Shown piece by piece: positions 1 to 8,388 of a stretch of 64,000 nt of DNA. Position numbers and translations under genes: made by a program. Origin of the DNA: Chromobacterium subtsugae (GTDB taxonomy: Bacteria > Pseudomonadota > Gammaproteobacteria > Burkholderiales > Chromobacteriaceae). Every line of letters starts with the position of its first letter. The first letter of the stretch is position 1. Under the pieces are notes generated by a model. The model searched no databases. It saw only the letters and a program-made list of their open reading frames with translations, and was not told the DNA's origin. Location of the stretch: the NCBI RefSeq assembly GCF_001676875.1, contig NZ_JYKA01000004.1:248001-312000 (forward strand), given 5' to 3'.

Positions 1-302
1 TGCACCGCCACCATCATCTTGCACTTGGCGATGTTCAGGTCAAGCGGCTGGTACAGGCCGGCGCCGCCGTGCTCGATCAGCACGTCGCGGCCGGCGATGC
101 CGAGGTCGGCCGCGCCGTACTGCACATAGGTGGGCACGTCGGAGGCGCGCACGATCACCAGCTGCACGTCCGGATGATTGGTGCCGATGATCAGCTTGCG
201 CGAGGATTCGGGATTCTCCGCCGGCACGATGCCGGCAGCCGCCAGCAGCGGCAGCGTTTCTTCAAAAATGCGGCCCTTGGACAGGGCGATGGTCAGCTTC
301 AT
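1..302 (-). CDS. hisG: ATP phosphoribosyltransferase, short form (partial, N-terminal part)
   Basis: First enzyme of histidine biosynthesis: joins ATP and PRPP to give phosphoribosyl-ATP. The reading frame starts with [12 protein letters not shown] and continues through an [20 protein letters not shown] stretch and an [17 protein letters not shown] stretch, typical of the catalytic half of HisG. A start directly at the conserved N-terminus suggests the short form, which needs HisZ as regulatory subunit (family knowledge; HisZ is not in view). The gene runs off the left edge, so only about 100 residues are visible. The next gene upstream (the ycgR-like gene) is on the same strand, 39 bases away. 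Confidence 0.95.
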   Translation of the reverse strand, partial: MKLTIALSKGRIFEETLPLLAAAGIVPAENPESSRKLIIGTNHPDVQLVIVRASDVPTYVQYGAADLGIAGRDVLIEHGGAGLYQPLDLNIAKCKMMVAV

Positions 303-341
303 GATGTTCTACTGCGGTAAAAGTATGTGGATCGTGTGGAA

Positions 342-1106
342 TCAGCCGACCAGCGCGCGGCGTTCGCGCTCCAGGAAGCCGACATAGCGCTGGATCAGGG
401 TTTCCATCTGCGGCGTGAGGTTGAGATAGGAGCAGCCTATCCGCATCGCCTCGTTGCCGTTGCGCATGCGCGCGGTCAACCGGTGGCGCACCTCGATGCC
501 GAGGTTGAGCGTGCCGAACGGCTTCAGGTCTATCGTGCATTGGCGGTACTGCTGGCCGATTTCGAAACCGGTGGTGGACACGCCGGGCAGCCACAGACTC
601 ATGCCGCCCAGGCTGATGTCGAACAGCGCCAGGTCGATGGCGCGCTGGCCGAAGTCGGCGATATGGCAGAACACCGGGGTGCCCAGCGGGGTCTGGATGC
701 GGAAAAACTCGCGCCGCTGCAGCTTGATCACCTGTTCGGGCAGCTTGCTGAGGAAGGCCGGCCGGCCCTCCAGCATCACCTTGCTCACCTGGCCCGTGAC
801 GAACTGGGTTTTCACTCCTTCCGGCGAGCAGACGAAGACATTGCGCTCGCTGTTCAGCACCTGGGCATTGGTATCCTCTTCCGCGCCCCAGTCAAACGTG
901 AACAGACCTGTCTGGAAGTCGACATCGAGCAGGCGCGTCAGGATGAAGCTTTTCCCCTTGTTGGCGAAAACCGTCACCATGTGGCCGTGCTTGGCGATGC
1001 TCGCCAGGTGCTGCGCGATCTCCGCCGGCGTGGCCAGGGTGAACTTGGCCAGATCCAGCGGCTGATGCGAGCCTGTCGGGCTGCCGGGAGAGGTGTCGTT
1101 GCTCAC
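342..1106 (-). CDS. ycgR: YcgR-type flagellar brake protein, PilZ domain
   Basis: Cyclic-di-GMP receptor expected to slow the flagellar motor when c-di-GMP is high. The 254-residue protein has an N-terminal YcgR domain (about 20-125) and a C-terminal PilZ domain. Both PilZ ligand motifs are visible: RREFFR at about 131-136 and DISLGG at about 163-168. No signal peptide or membrane segment, so cytosolic. The start is GTG with an AAGG Shine-Dalgarno about ten bases upstream; no ATG sits nearby in frame. It lies between hisG and the oxidase operon on the same strand, with no functional link visible. Family assignment is strong; the motor-brake role is inferred. Confidence 0.9.
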   Translation of the reverse strand: MSNDTSPGSPTGSHQPLDLAKFTLATPAEIAQHLASIAKHGHMVTVFANKGKSFILTRLLDVDFQTGLFTFDWGAEEDTNAQVLNSERNVFVCSPEGVKTQFVTGQVSKVMLEGRPAFLSKLPEQVIKLQRREFFRIQTPLGTPVFCHIADFGQRAIDLALFDISLGGMSLWLPGVSTTGFEIGQQYRQCTIDLKPFGTLNLGIEVRHRLTARMRNGNEAMRIGCSYLNLTPQMETLIQRYVGFLERERRALVG

Positions 1107-1151
1107 GATGTTCCGACCTTCATGTCTGCGAATGAGAGTGATACGCCCAGT

Positions 1152-1730
1152 TTAGCGTAACAACTGCTGGATATCATAAGCAAGGTTGGCTGCCGGCGTG
1201 CCATAGGCCTGAAACACCCTCAGCTTGCCTTTCTGGTCCAGCAGATAGGAACCCGCGCTGTGGTCCACGCTGTAGCCGCCACCCGGCGTCGGCACTTTCT
1301 GCGCCACCACCTTGTATTGCTTCTTCACTTTTTCGATCTGCTCCGGCGTGCCGGTCAAGCCGATGAAGCGCTTGTCGAAGTGCGGCACGTAGCCGGCCAG
1401 CACCTTGGGCGTGTCGCGCTCCGGGTCGACGCTGACGAACAGCACCTGCACCTTGTCGGCGTCGGCGCCCAGCTGCTTCATCACCGACGCGTATTCCAGC
1501 ATGGTGGTCGGGCACACATCCGGACAATTGGTGTAGCCGAAGAACAGCGCCACCACCTTGCCATGGAAAGCCTCCAGGCCAAGCGGCTTGCCGTGGAAAT
1601 CGGTCAGCGTGAAATTGCCGCCCATGGAATCGTCATCGATCGCCGTGCCTTTGAAATTGACGGCGGGCGCACAGGCCGACAGCGCGAACGCCGTCAGCAG
1701 GCCAAGCAACAACTGCAGGAATTTGGACAT
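1152..1730 (-). CDS. sco1: SCO1/SenC copper chaperone for cytochrome oxidase
   Basis: Periplasmic thioredoxin-fold protein that delivers copper to the CuA site of cytochrome c oxidase subunit II. The 192-residue product has a lipoprotein-type signal ending LSAC (Cys20), so it is probably anchored to the membrane. The copper ligands are visible: CPDVC (Cys69, Cys73) and the distal His157 in SVDHSAG. It is the last gene of the leftward cta operon; its ATG shares one base with the ctaB stop (TGATG), which suggests translational coupling. Confidence 0.95.
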   Translation of the reverse strand: MSKFLQLLLGLLTAFALSACAPAVNFKGTAIDDDSMGGNFTLTDFHGKPLGLEAFHGKVVALFFGYTNCPDVCPTTMLEYASVMKQLGADADKVQVLFVSVDPERDTPKVLAGYVPHFDKRFIGLTGTPEQIEKVKKQYKVVAQKVPTPGGGYSVDHSAGSYLLDQKGKLRVFQAYGTPAANLAYDIQQLLR

Positions 1731-2629
1731 CAGGTAAGCGGTATCAGACAGTAGTGGTCGATCAGTAAAGCCGCGAACAGCCAGGTCAGATACCAGATCG
1801 ACCAGCGGAACGTGCGGCGCGCCAGAGCGTCAGCATACTGGCGATGCAGGCTGACAGCAAGAAACAGCAGCCTGGCGTCCAGCAGCAATACCGCTGCCAT
1901 GTAAATCCGGCCCGACTCACCCAAAGCCACTGGCAGCAAGGTGATCGCCGACAGCAGCAGCGTGTACAGCACGATGGACAAGGTGGTGTAGCGCTGGCCG
2001 TGGGTGACCGGCAGCATCGGCAGATTGGCGCGGGCGTAGTCGTCGCGGCGGTACAGCGCCAGCGCCCAGAAATGCGGCGGCGTCCAGGCGTAGATGATCA
2101 GGAACAGCACCAGCGCGAAGGCGCTGATCTCGCCGCTGACCGCCGCCCAGCCCAGCACTGGCGGCATGGCGCCGCTGGCGCCGCCGATCACGATGTTCTG
2201 CGGCGTGTTCGGCTTGAGCAGCAGGGTGTAGACGATGGCGTAGCCGACAAAGGTGGCCAGCGTCAGCCAGGCCGTCAGCGCGTTGCAGCCGGCAAACAGC
2301 AGCAGCAGGCCCATGCCGCCCAGCGCCAGCGCCGCCAGCAGGGTTTCCAGGCCGCCGATCTCGCCGGTGACGGTGGCGCGCCAGGCGGTGCGGCGCATGC
2401 GGGCGTCGACGCCGCGCTCCACCAGGCAGTTGATCATCGCCGCCGCCGCCGCCACCAGCGCGATGCCCAGAGTCGCCGCCGCCAGCACCGCGGGGTCGGG
2501 CAGCCCCGGGCTGGCGAGAAACATGCCGATCACCGCGCAGAACACGATCAGCGCCACCACCCTGGGCTTGGACAGCTGCCACAAGGCCTGCGCGTGCTGC
2601 CGCCACAGCGGCAAACTCAATTCGCTCAT
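1730..2629 (-). CDS. ctaB: Protoheme IX farnesyltransferase (heme O synthase)
   Basis: Integral membrane prenyltransferase (CtaB/CyoE) that adds a farnesyl group to heme B to make heme O, the precursor of heme A. The 299-residue protein shows the UbiA-family signature [16 protein letters not shown] near residue 70, the second conserved segment [14 protein letters not shown], and seven to nine hydrophobic segments. Length is normal. It overlaps ctaA by four bases (ATGA) at its start and sco1 by one base at its end. Its product is the substrate of CtaA encoded just upstream. Confidence 0.96.
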   Translation of the reverse strand: MSELSLPLWRQHAQALWQLSKPRVVALIVFCAVIGMFLASPGLPDPAVLAAATLGIALVAAAAAMINCLVERGVDARMRRTAWRATVTGEIGGLETLLAALALGGMGLLLLFAGCNALTAWLTLATFVGYAIVYTLLLKPNTPQNIVIGGASGAMPPVLGWAAVSGEISAFALVLFLIIYAWTPPHFWALALYRRDDYARANLPMLPVTHGQRYTTLSIVLYTLLLSAITLLPVALGESGRIYMAAVLLLDARLLFLAVSLHRQYADALARRTFRWSIWYLTWLFAALLIDHYCLIPLT

Positions 2630-3651
2630 CTGCCCTCTCCCGGTCTGGTGACGCCGGTCATGACGGCCGGCGTCACCCGCGCCGCCGGCCTGAGTTCAGC
2701 CGCGCGCGGCCGCAGCCGCGACAGCAGCAATAAAGCGGCCATCAGCAGCAGCGCCGCGCCGGCGTTATGCGCCACCGCCAGCGGCAAAGGCAGCTGCAGC
2801 AACACGTTGGCGATGCCCAGGCCCACCTGCAGCAGCCAAGCCGCGGCCAGCCAGGCCAGATGGCGCCGCAGCGGCGGCAGCCGCCAGCCCAGCGCCAGCA
2901 CCGACAGCAACAGCAGCGACACCAGCAGCGCGCCCAGCCGGTGCAGCCAATGGATGGTCACCAGACTGGCGAAATCCAGCAGGCTGCCGTCCGGCGCCTC
3001 GCCCAGCTCGCGCAGCAGATGGAAGGCATGATCGAACCGCAGGGCCGGCCAGGCGTCGCCGTTGCAGCCGGGAAACCCCTGGCAAGCCAGCGCCGCGTAA
3101 TTGCTGGACACCCAGCCGCCTAGCGCCAGCTGCAGCGCCAGCGCCGACGCCAGCAGGCCGGACAGACGGCCCAGCAGCGGCGGCGCTGTCACCGCGGCCA
3201 GCCGCGGCGATGCTGCCATCCACGCCAGGATCTGCAGCACGCCCATGCCGCCCAGCAGATGCGAGGTGACGATGGCCGGCTTCAACAACAGGGTGACCGT
3301 CAGCATGCCCAGCAGGCCCTGCGTCAGCACCACACCCAGCAACAACGCAGCCGGCAGCCGCTGCCGGCCGGTGCGCCAGGCCTGCCAGGCGATCAATACG
3401 ATCAGCGCGCCCAGGCTGCCGGCCAGGTAGCGGTGCAGCATCTCCTTCCAGGCCTTGTCCAGGCTGACCGGCCCATCCGGCGCCAGCGCCTGGGCCTGCT
3501 GGATGGCAAGCGCCGCGTGCGACGGCGACAACTGGCCGTAGCATCCGGGCCAGTCGGGACAGCCGAGGCCGGCATGGGACAATCTGACATAGGCGCCGAA
3601 CGGCACCACGACCGCGGCCAGCAGCAAGGCCAGCCAAACCAGTTTTCGCAT
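2626..3651 (-). CDS. ctaA: Heme A synthase (CtaA/COX15)
   Basis: Oxidises the C8 methyl group of heme O to a formyl group, giving heme A for the aa3 oxidase. The 341-residue polytopic protein carries the N-terminal signature [20 protein letters not shown] and later histidines in hydrophobic segments ([23 protein letters not shown]), in line with the four heme-binding histidines of the family. About eight membrane segments. It overlaps ctaB by four bases and follows the Sco-like gene after 47 bases, in the same leftward operon. Confidence 0.95.
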   Translation of the reverse strand: MRKLVWLALLLAAVVVPFGAYVRLSHAGLGCPDWPGCYGQLSPSHAALAIQQAQALAPDGPVSLDKAWKEMLHRYLAGSLGALIVLIAWQAWRTGRQRLPAALLLGVVLTQGLLGMLTVTLLLKPAIVTSHLLGGMGVLQILAWMAASPRLAAVTAPPLLGRLSGLLASALALQLALGGWVSSNYAALACQGFPGCNGDAWPALRFDHAFHLLRELGEAPDGSLLDFASLVTIHWLHRLGALLVSLLLLSVLALGWRLPPLRRHLAWLAAAWLLQVGLGIANVLLQLPLPLAVAHNAGAALLLMAALLLLSRLRPRAAELRPAARVTPAVMTGVTRPGEGR

Positions 3652-3698
3652 GGCAAAAGTCCCCTATCGCGCAACGCGTCCGCCGGCCAGCCGCCGGC

Positions 3699-4211
3699 TC
3701 AGCCCAAGCCGTTGTTCACCTTCAGCACCTTCGCCACTTCATCGATGATCCGCCGCGGGTCGGCGCCGTCCTGGTAGAACATCACCTGATTGCCCAGCGG
3801 GTCCACCAGGTAAAAGCCCTGGTTGCCCGCCGGCAGCGCCTGAGCGGAAATATGAGGCAGCCTGTGCGGAACATCGTCCATCGCCGCCGCCCGCGGCGAC
3901 ACCAGCAGCGCCACCCGGGTCAGCCGGGATGCCGCCTCTCCTTGCGCCCGTTCAATCTGCCGCATCGCATACCAGCGCTGCCGGCAGCGGTTATGGCAGT
4001 CCGCGCCCAGCACCGAGGCCAGCACCCACTTGCCGCGCGGCCACTCCGGCTGGCCGGACGCGGCGAAGGGATGGGTGGGCAACAACTGGCCGTAGCTGCG
4101 TCCGCCTCCCGGCGGCAGCAGCGCATAGGCCAGCCACGCCGCCACCACCGGCGCCAGGCATAGCAGGGCCATCGCGATCAGCGCTCTTTGTCCGCGCTTA
4201 ATGGACTTCAT
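3699..4211 (-). CDS. Sco-like membrane-anchored protein of the oxidase operon (unknown function)
   Basis: A 170-residue protein with one N-terminal membrane segment (about 11-32) and a soluble, presumably periplasmic part. Family members occur at this place in betaproteobacterial cta operons and are annotated only as oxidase-associated hypothetical proteins. It contains ADCHNRC, a CxxxC spacing like the copper motif of SCO proteins, followed by a thioredoxin-like layout (WVLASV before it, FYLVDPLGNQVMFYQ near the end). No distal histidine comparable to SCO His157 is obvious, so copper binding is only a possibility. It overlaps the SURF1 gene by 14 bases. Confidence 0.8.
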   Translation of the reverse strand: MKSIKRGQRALIAMALLCLAPVVAAWLAYALLPPGGGRSYGQLLPTHPFAASGQPEWPRGKWVLASVLGADCHNRCRQRWYAMRQIERAQGEAASRLTRVALLVSPRAAAMDDVPHRLPHISAQALPAGNQGFYLVDPLGNQVMFYQDGADPRRIIDEVAKVLKVNNGLG

Positions 4212-4920
4212 GTCGGCGTCTCCACATCAGCCAGCTCAAGCCGGTCAGGCAAAATCCCAACAACAGCCACTGGATGGCGTAGGCGTAATGTCGATCCGGC
4301 ATGAACTCCGGCACCACCGGCCAGTGCAGCAGCGGGTCGGGAGAGTTCTCCAGCACCACCACGCCCTGGAACCAATGCCCGGGATAACGGCGGCGCAGCG
4401 CCGCCTCGTCCACCTCGTCCACCGGTCCCGCCGTACCCTTGGCCGCGCCGGACAGGACGAAATGATGGGGCGTCGGCATCCGGTAGCCCTGCGGCTGAAT
4501 CTGTTCCGGCGGAAAGTCAGGCATTTTGGCGCCGTCCACCAGCCATCCCAAATCCAGCAACACCAGTGAACGGTCCGGCCCCTGCCGCCAGGGCTGCAGG
4601 ATGCGGCGGCCGCTCTGGCCGCCCAGATAGCTGTTGCGCAGCTCGATGACCGGTCCGGCCGGCTCGCCCTGCGCCAGCCGCACCCGGGTGAAGGCCGGCG
4701 GCGGCTCCGCCTCCCGGTACACCAAGCCAACCGGCGCGGTGCTCATCGCGCTGGTCAGCGAGCGCATCAGCACTTCCTTGTCTTGACCCCGCTGCCACTG
4801 CCATACTGCCAATGCATAAGGCAATAAGGTGATCAGCAGGAGCAGCAGCCATAGCGTCCGCTGCCACCCTGGCCGGCGCTGCTTCTTTTCCGAATCGGAA
4901 TGTGTGGAGGATACGGTCAT
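4198..4920 (-). CDS. SURF1 family cytochrome oxidase assembly protein
   Basis: SURF1 proteins help insert heme A into subunit I. The 240-residue product has the expected layout: a membrane segment near the N-terminus (about 20-38), a periplasmic domain, and a second membrane segment at the end preceded by YAYAIQWLLLG, the family's C-terminal signature. Longer in-frame starts exist up to 5052, but they would run through the divergent DUF2909 gene. I prefer the ATG at 4920 (product MTVSSTHSDS), with the ATG at 4932 as alternative. The 4920 start codon overlaps the start codon of the opposite-strand gene. Confidence 0.9.
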   Translation of the reverse strand: MTVSSTHSDSEKKQRRPGWQRTLWLLLLLITLLPYALAVWQWQRGQDKEVLMRSLTSAMSTAPVGLVYREAEPPPAFTRVRLAQGEPAGPVIELRNSYLGGQSGRRILQPWRQGPDRSLVLLDLGWLVDGAKMPDFPPEQIQPQGYRMPTPHHFVLSGAAKGTAGPVDEVDEAALRRRYPGHWFQGVVVLENSPDPLLHWPVVPEFMPDRHYAYAIQWLLLGFCLTGLSWLMWRRRHEVH

Positions 4921-5116
4921 GAAACTCGTCATCCTGTTCTTGCTTGTCTGCATCGTCCTGGCGTTGTTCTGGGGGCTGACCGGACTGCTCAAAGCCGAGC
5001 ATGGCTCCCAACGTCTGGTCAGATCGCTGACCCTGCGGGTCGGGCTCTCCATCGGCCTGTTCCTGTTATTGCTGCTGGGCGCGCTGTTCGGCTGGTGGCG
5101 CCCGCACCAGGTTTGA
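4919..5116 (+). CDS. Twin transmembrane protein, DUF2909 family
   Basis: A 65-residue protein with two hydrophobic helices (about 2-22 and 42-61) joined by a short basic loop. It matches the small DUF2909 proteins found beside SURF1 genes in betaproteobacterial oxidase clusters; their function is unknown. A clear GGAGG lies eight bases before the ATG. It is the only gene of the cluster on the plus strand. Its ATG (4919-4921) overlaps that of SURF1 (4918-4920, opposite strand) within TCATGA. A role in oxidase assembly is guilt by association only. Confidence 0.85.
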   Translation: MKLVILFLLVCIVLALFWGLTGLLKAEHGSQRLVRSLTLRVGLSIGLFLLLLLGALFGWWRPHQV

Positions 5117-5130
5117 CTGCCGCCCCCCGT

Positions 5131-6003
5131 TCATAGCCAGTAAACGAAGATGAACAGCAGCAGCCATACCACATCGACGAAGTGCCAGTACCAGCTGGCC
5201 GCCTCGAAGGCGAAATGCTGGCTGGCGTCGAAATGCCCGTTCAACGCGCGCAACCACACCACCAGCAAGATGATGGAACCCAGCAGCACGTGCAGGCCGT
5301 GGAAGCCGGTCAGCATGAAGAAGGTCATGCCGTAGGCGCCGGAAGCCAGCGTCAGATGCAGCGTGGAAAACGCATGGCCGTACTCGTGCAGCTGCAGCGT
5401 CAGAAAAGAGAAGCCCAGCAGCACCGTCAGCAGCAATCCCAGCTTGAATTGCTCGCGCTTGCCTTGCAGCAGCCCCCAGTGCGCCCAGGTGACGGTGGCG
5501 CCGGAGCTGAGCAGGATCAGCGTATTGAACGCCGGCAGCCCCCAGGCCTCCATCGCCTGGTAAGCCTCGGTGATGCCCGGCCCGGTGGCCAGCGGCCACG
5601 ACGCCTGGAAGTCCGGGTACAGCATCTTGTAGTCCAGCGAGCCCAGCAGCGGCACCGACACCGTACGCACCCAGAACAGCGCGCCGAAGAAGGCGCCGAA
5701 GAACATCACCTCGGAAAAGATGAACCAGCCCATCCCCCAGCGGAAGGACATGTCCTCGCGCCCTAGGTAAACGCCATGGCGGCTTTCGCGGATCACATCG
5801 CCGAACCAGCCCACCAGCATGAACACTAGGATCAGGAAGCCCAGCCCCAGCGACAGCTTGCCCAACAGCAGGCCGTTGACCGCGAAAGCCGCGCCCAGCC
5901 CGATGAAGAACAGCGCCACCGCCCCCACCATGGGCCAGCGCGATGGCGGCGGCACGAAATATCGGTCCTGCTCGGCGACGGACGCCATTTGCTCAGTTGA
6001 CAT
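5131..6003 (-). CDS. ctaE: Cytochrome c oxidase subunit III
   Basis: Third core subunit of the aa3-type oxidase. The 290-residue protein has about seven membrane helices and familiar subunit III stretches: GWFIFSEVMFFGAFF, LLSSGATVTWAHW, FSTLHLTLASGAYG, FFMLTGFHGLHVLLG and, at the end, YWHFVDVVWLLLFIFVYWL. The glutamate in FSEVMFF and the histidines of GFHGLHV are conserved in the family. ATG at 6003 with a GGAGGAAG Shine-Dalgarno just upstream. It follows the DUF2970 gene by nine bases. Confidence 0.97.
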   Translation of the reverse strand: MSTEQMASVAEQDRYFVPPPSRWPMVGAVALFFIGLGAAFAVNGLLLGKLSLGLGFLILVFMLVGWFGDVIRESRHGVYLGREDMSFRWGMGWFIFSEVMFFGAFFGALFWVRTVSVPLLGSLDYKMLYPDFQASWPLATGPGITEAYQAMEAWGLPAFNTLILLSSGATVTWAHWGLLQGKREQFKLGLLLTVLLGFSFLTLQLHEYGHAFSTLHLTLASGAYGMTFFMLTGFHGLHVLLGSIILLVVWLRALNGHFDASQHFAFEAASWYWHFVDVVWLLLFIFVYWL

Positions 6004-6012
6004 GTCTTCCTC

Positions 6013-6189
6013 CTAGCTGGTCACCCAGGACACCACCAACAGCAACAGCGCGATCAGCCCCGCCATCAGCAGCAGGGCCGTCGCGATCAACTGCCACGGC
6101 TTCAAGATCTGATCCACCCTGGCCGCGGAACCCTTGCGCACGCCGATGAAAGCGCCCAGCACCGCCCGCACTCCTTGCACCCAGCTCAT
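6013..6189 (-). CDS. Small DUF2970 membrane protein
   Basis: A 58-residue protein with a short soluble start (WVQGVRAVLGAFIGVRKG) and a single C-terminal membrane helix (about 36-55). This matches the DUF2970 family, which sits between ctaG and ctaE in many betaproteobacteria and has no known function. Its ATG overlaps the ctaG stop by four bases (ATGA), so it is very probably translated by coupling. The basic segment before the helix suggests a cytoplasmic N-terminus. Confidence 0.85.
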   Translation of the reverse strand: MSWVQGVRAVLGAFIGVRKGSAARVDQILKPWQLIATALLLMAGLIALLLLVVSWVTS

Positions 6190-6734
6190 GACTTGCCTCC
6201 CTGCCCCGGCACATCGAACACGGTGTAAGCCAGCGTGATGCTGGCGATCGAGGCCGGCAGCTTGCGGTCGATCACGAACACCACCGGAAAGGTGCGGGTC
6301 TGTCCCGGCAGGAAACGCTGCTGGGTGAAGCAGAAGCACTCCAGTTTCTTCACATACTGCGCGGCCTCGCCGGGCAGGTAGCGCGGCAGCGCCTGGCCGA
6401 CCACCTCGTGCGGGCTGGCATTGGTGATCTGGTACTGCACCTGGACGAAGGTGCCGGGTTTGACCTTCAGATGCCTGGTCAGCGGTCTGACCTGCCATGG
6501 CAAGCCCGCCTGCACCGTGGCGTCGAAGGTCATGTCGACTTCGGCGCCGCCGGCCGCCAGGTCGCCGCTGGACAGCTCGTCCGCCTTCACCACATCGTTC
6601 AGGCCGGTCTGCTCGCAGACGATCCGGTACAGCGGAATCATGCCCCAGGCGAAGCCGAACATCAGCGCGGCGATCACCATCAACCGCCCCATCAGGCGGA
6701 AGTTGCGGCGCTGCGTCCTGGCGGCCGTGTCCAT
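6186..6734 (-). CDS. ctaG: Cytochrome c oxidase assembly protein CtaG (Cox11)
   Basis: Copper chaperone that builds the CuB centre in subunit I. The 182-residue protein has one N-terminal membrane helix (about 15-34) and a periplasmic immunoglobulin-like domain. The copper motif ECFCFTQQ is present near residue 131, along with the family segments GMIPLYRIVCEQTG and DAPG-like VFDVPGQGG at the end. ATG at 6734 with GAGG eight bases upstream. Ten bases separate it from ctaD; the tiny assembly-protein gene that some relatives have between the two is absent. Confidence 0.96.
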   Translation of the reverse strand: MDTAARTQRRNFRLMGRLMVIAALMFGFAWGMIPLYRIVCEQTGLNDVVKADELSSGDLAAGGAEVDMTFDATVQAGLPWQVRPLTRHLKVKPGTFVQVQYQITNASPHEVVGQALPRYLPGEAAQYVKKLECFCFTQQRFLPGQTRTFPVVFVIDRKLPASIASITLAYTVFDVPGQGGKS

Positions 6735-6744
6735 TGCGTCATCC

Positions 6745-8379
6745 TCAATGCGCGCGCGGCTCGCCTGGCAGGTGGGACAGGATCACGCCGTTCTCCCCGA
6801 CCTCGAGCTTGGGCGCCTGCTCGAAGCTGTGGTAGGGCGCCGGGGTCGGCAGCTCCCACTCCAGCGTGTTGGCGCCCTCCCACGGCCTTTGCGGCGCGAC
6901 CGCGCCGTGCCGCAGCGAATGCAGGATGTTGTACAGGAAGATCAGCTGGCCCAGGCCGAACATGAAGGCGCCGACGCTGGCGATCTGGTTGAATTCGGTG
7001 AACTGCAGCGCGTAGTCGGGAATCCGCCGCGGCATGCCCGCCAGCCCGAGGAAGTGCATCGGGAAGAAGGTGACGTTGAACCAGATCATCGACCACCAGA
7101 AATGCAGCTTGCCCAGCCTCTCGCTGTACATCCGGCCGCTCATCTTGGGAAACCAGTAATAGATGGCGGAGAACAGGCTGAACAGCGCGCCGGCCACCAG
7201 CACATAGTGGAAATGCGCCACCACGTAGTAGCTGGCGTGCAGCTGGATGTCCACCGCCGCCACGCTGAGGGTGATGCCGGACAGCCCGCCGATGGTGAAC
7301 AGCAGGATGAAGCCGATGGAGAACAGCATCGGCGTCTCGAACGTCATGCTGCCTTCCCACATGGTGGCGATCCAGTTGAACACCTTTACCCCGGTGGGCA
7401 CCGCGATCAGCATCGTCGCGTACATGAAGAACAGCTGGGCGGTGGCCGGCATGCCGGTGGCGAACATGTGGTGCGCCCACACCATGAACGACAGCACGCC
7501 GATGGAGCTGGTGGCGTAAACCATCGAGGTGTAGCCGAACAGGGGCTTGCGCGCGAAGGTCGGAATCACCTGGCTGACGATGCCGAAGGCCGGCAGCGCC
7601 ATGATGTAGACCTCGGGGTGGCCGAAGAACCAGAACACATGCTGGTAGAGAATGGGGTCGCCGCCGCCGGCGGCGTTGAAGAAGTGGCTGCCGAAGTGGC
7701 GGTCGGCCAGCACCATGGTCACCACCCCGGCCAGCACCGGCATCACCGCGATGATCAGATAGGCGGTGATCAGGCTGGCCCAGGCGAACATCGGCATCTT
7801 CATCATCGTCATGCCCGGCGCCCGCAGGTTGAGGATGGTGACGATGATGTTGATCGAGCCCATGATGGAGCTGATACCCAGAATGTGGATGGCGAAGATG
7901 GTCATGTCCATCCCCACGCCCATCTGGGTGGACAGGGGCGCGTACAGCGTCCAGCCGGCCGCCGCCGCGCCGCCCGGCACCGCGAACGACAGCAACAGCA
8001 GCAGCGCCGCCGGCGGCAGCAGCCAGAAGCTCCAGTTGTTCATCCGCGCGAAAGCCATGTCCGGCGCGCCTATCATCAGCGGCAGCATCCAGTTGGCCAT
8101 GCCGGTGAAGGCCGGCATGATGGCGCCGAACACCATGATCAGGCCGTGCAGCGTGGTCAGCTGGTTGAACAGCTCCGGCTGGAAGAAGCGCAGGCCGGGG
8201 CTGAACAACTCGGCGCGTATGCACAGCGCCAGCACGCCGCCGGACAGGAACATGGTGAAGGAGAACCACAGGTACATCGTGCCGATGTCCTTGTGGTTGG
8301 TGGCCATCAGCCAGCGTGCGATGCCGTGCGGCTTGCCGTGGTGGGCGCCGCCGGCGTGGGTGGTTTCTGCGATTGCCAT
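6745..8379 (-). CDS. ctaD: Cytochrome c oxidase subunit I
   Basis: Catalytic subunit of the aa3-type terminal oxidase, holding heme a and the heme a3-CuB centre and pumping protons. The 544-residue protein has twelve expected helices. Hallmarks visible are LHGLIMVFGAIMPAFTGMANW, WTLYAPLS, QHVFWFFGHPEVYIMALP (CuB histidine and the Tyr cross-link region, K-channel glutamate) and VAHFHYVLVAGALF (heme ligands). AAGGAGA lies seven bases before the ATG. It follows ctaC after nine bases and is co-transcribed with it. Confidence 0.98.
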   Translation of the reverse strand: MAIAETTHAGGAHHGKPHGIARWLMATNHKDIGTMYLWFSFTMFLSGGVLALCIRAELFSPGLRFFQPELFNQLTTLHGLIMVFGAIMPAFTGMANWMLPLMIGAPDMAFARMNNWSFWLLPPAALLLLLSFAVPGGAAAAGWTLYAPLSTQMGVGMDMTIFAIHILGISSIMGSINIIVTILNLRAPGMTMMKMPMFAWASLITAYLIIAVMPVLAGVVTMVLADRHFGSHFFNAAGGGDPILYQHVFWFFGHPEVYIMALPAFGIVSQVIPTFARKPLFGYTSMVYATSSIGVLSFMVWAHHMFATGMPATAQLFFMYATMLIAVPTGVKVFNWIATMWEGSMTFETPMLFSIGFILLFTIGGLSGITLSVAAVDIQLHASYYVVAHFHYVLVAGALFSLFSAIYYWFPKMSGRMYSERLGKLHFWWSMIWFNVTFFPMHFLGLAGMPRRIPDYALQFTEFNQIASVGAFMFGLGQLIFLYNILHSLRHGAVAPQRPWEGANTLEWELPTPAPYHSFEQAPKLEVGENGVILSHLPGEPRAH

Positions 8380-8388
8380 GACGTCTCC

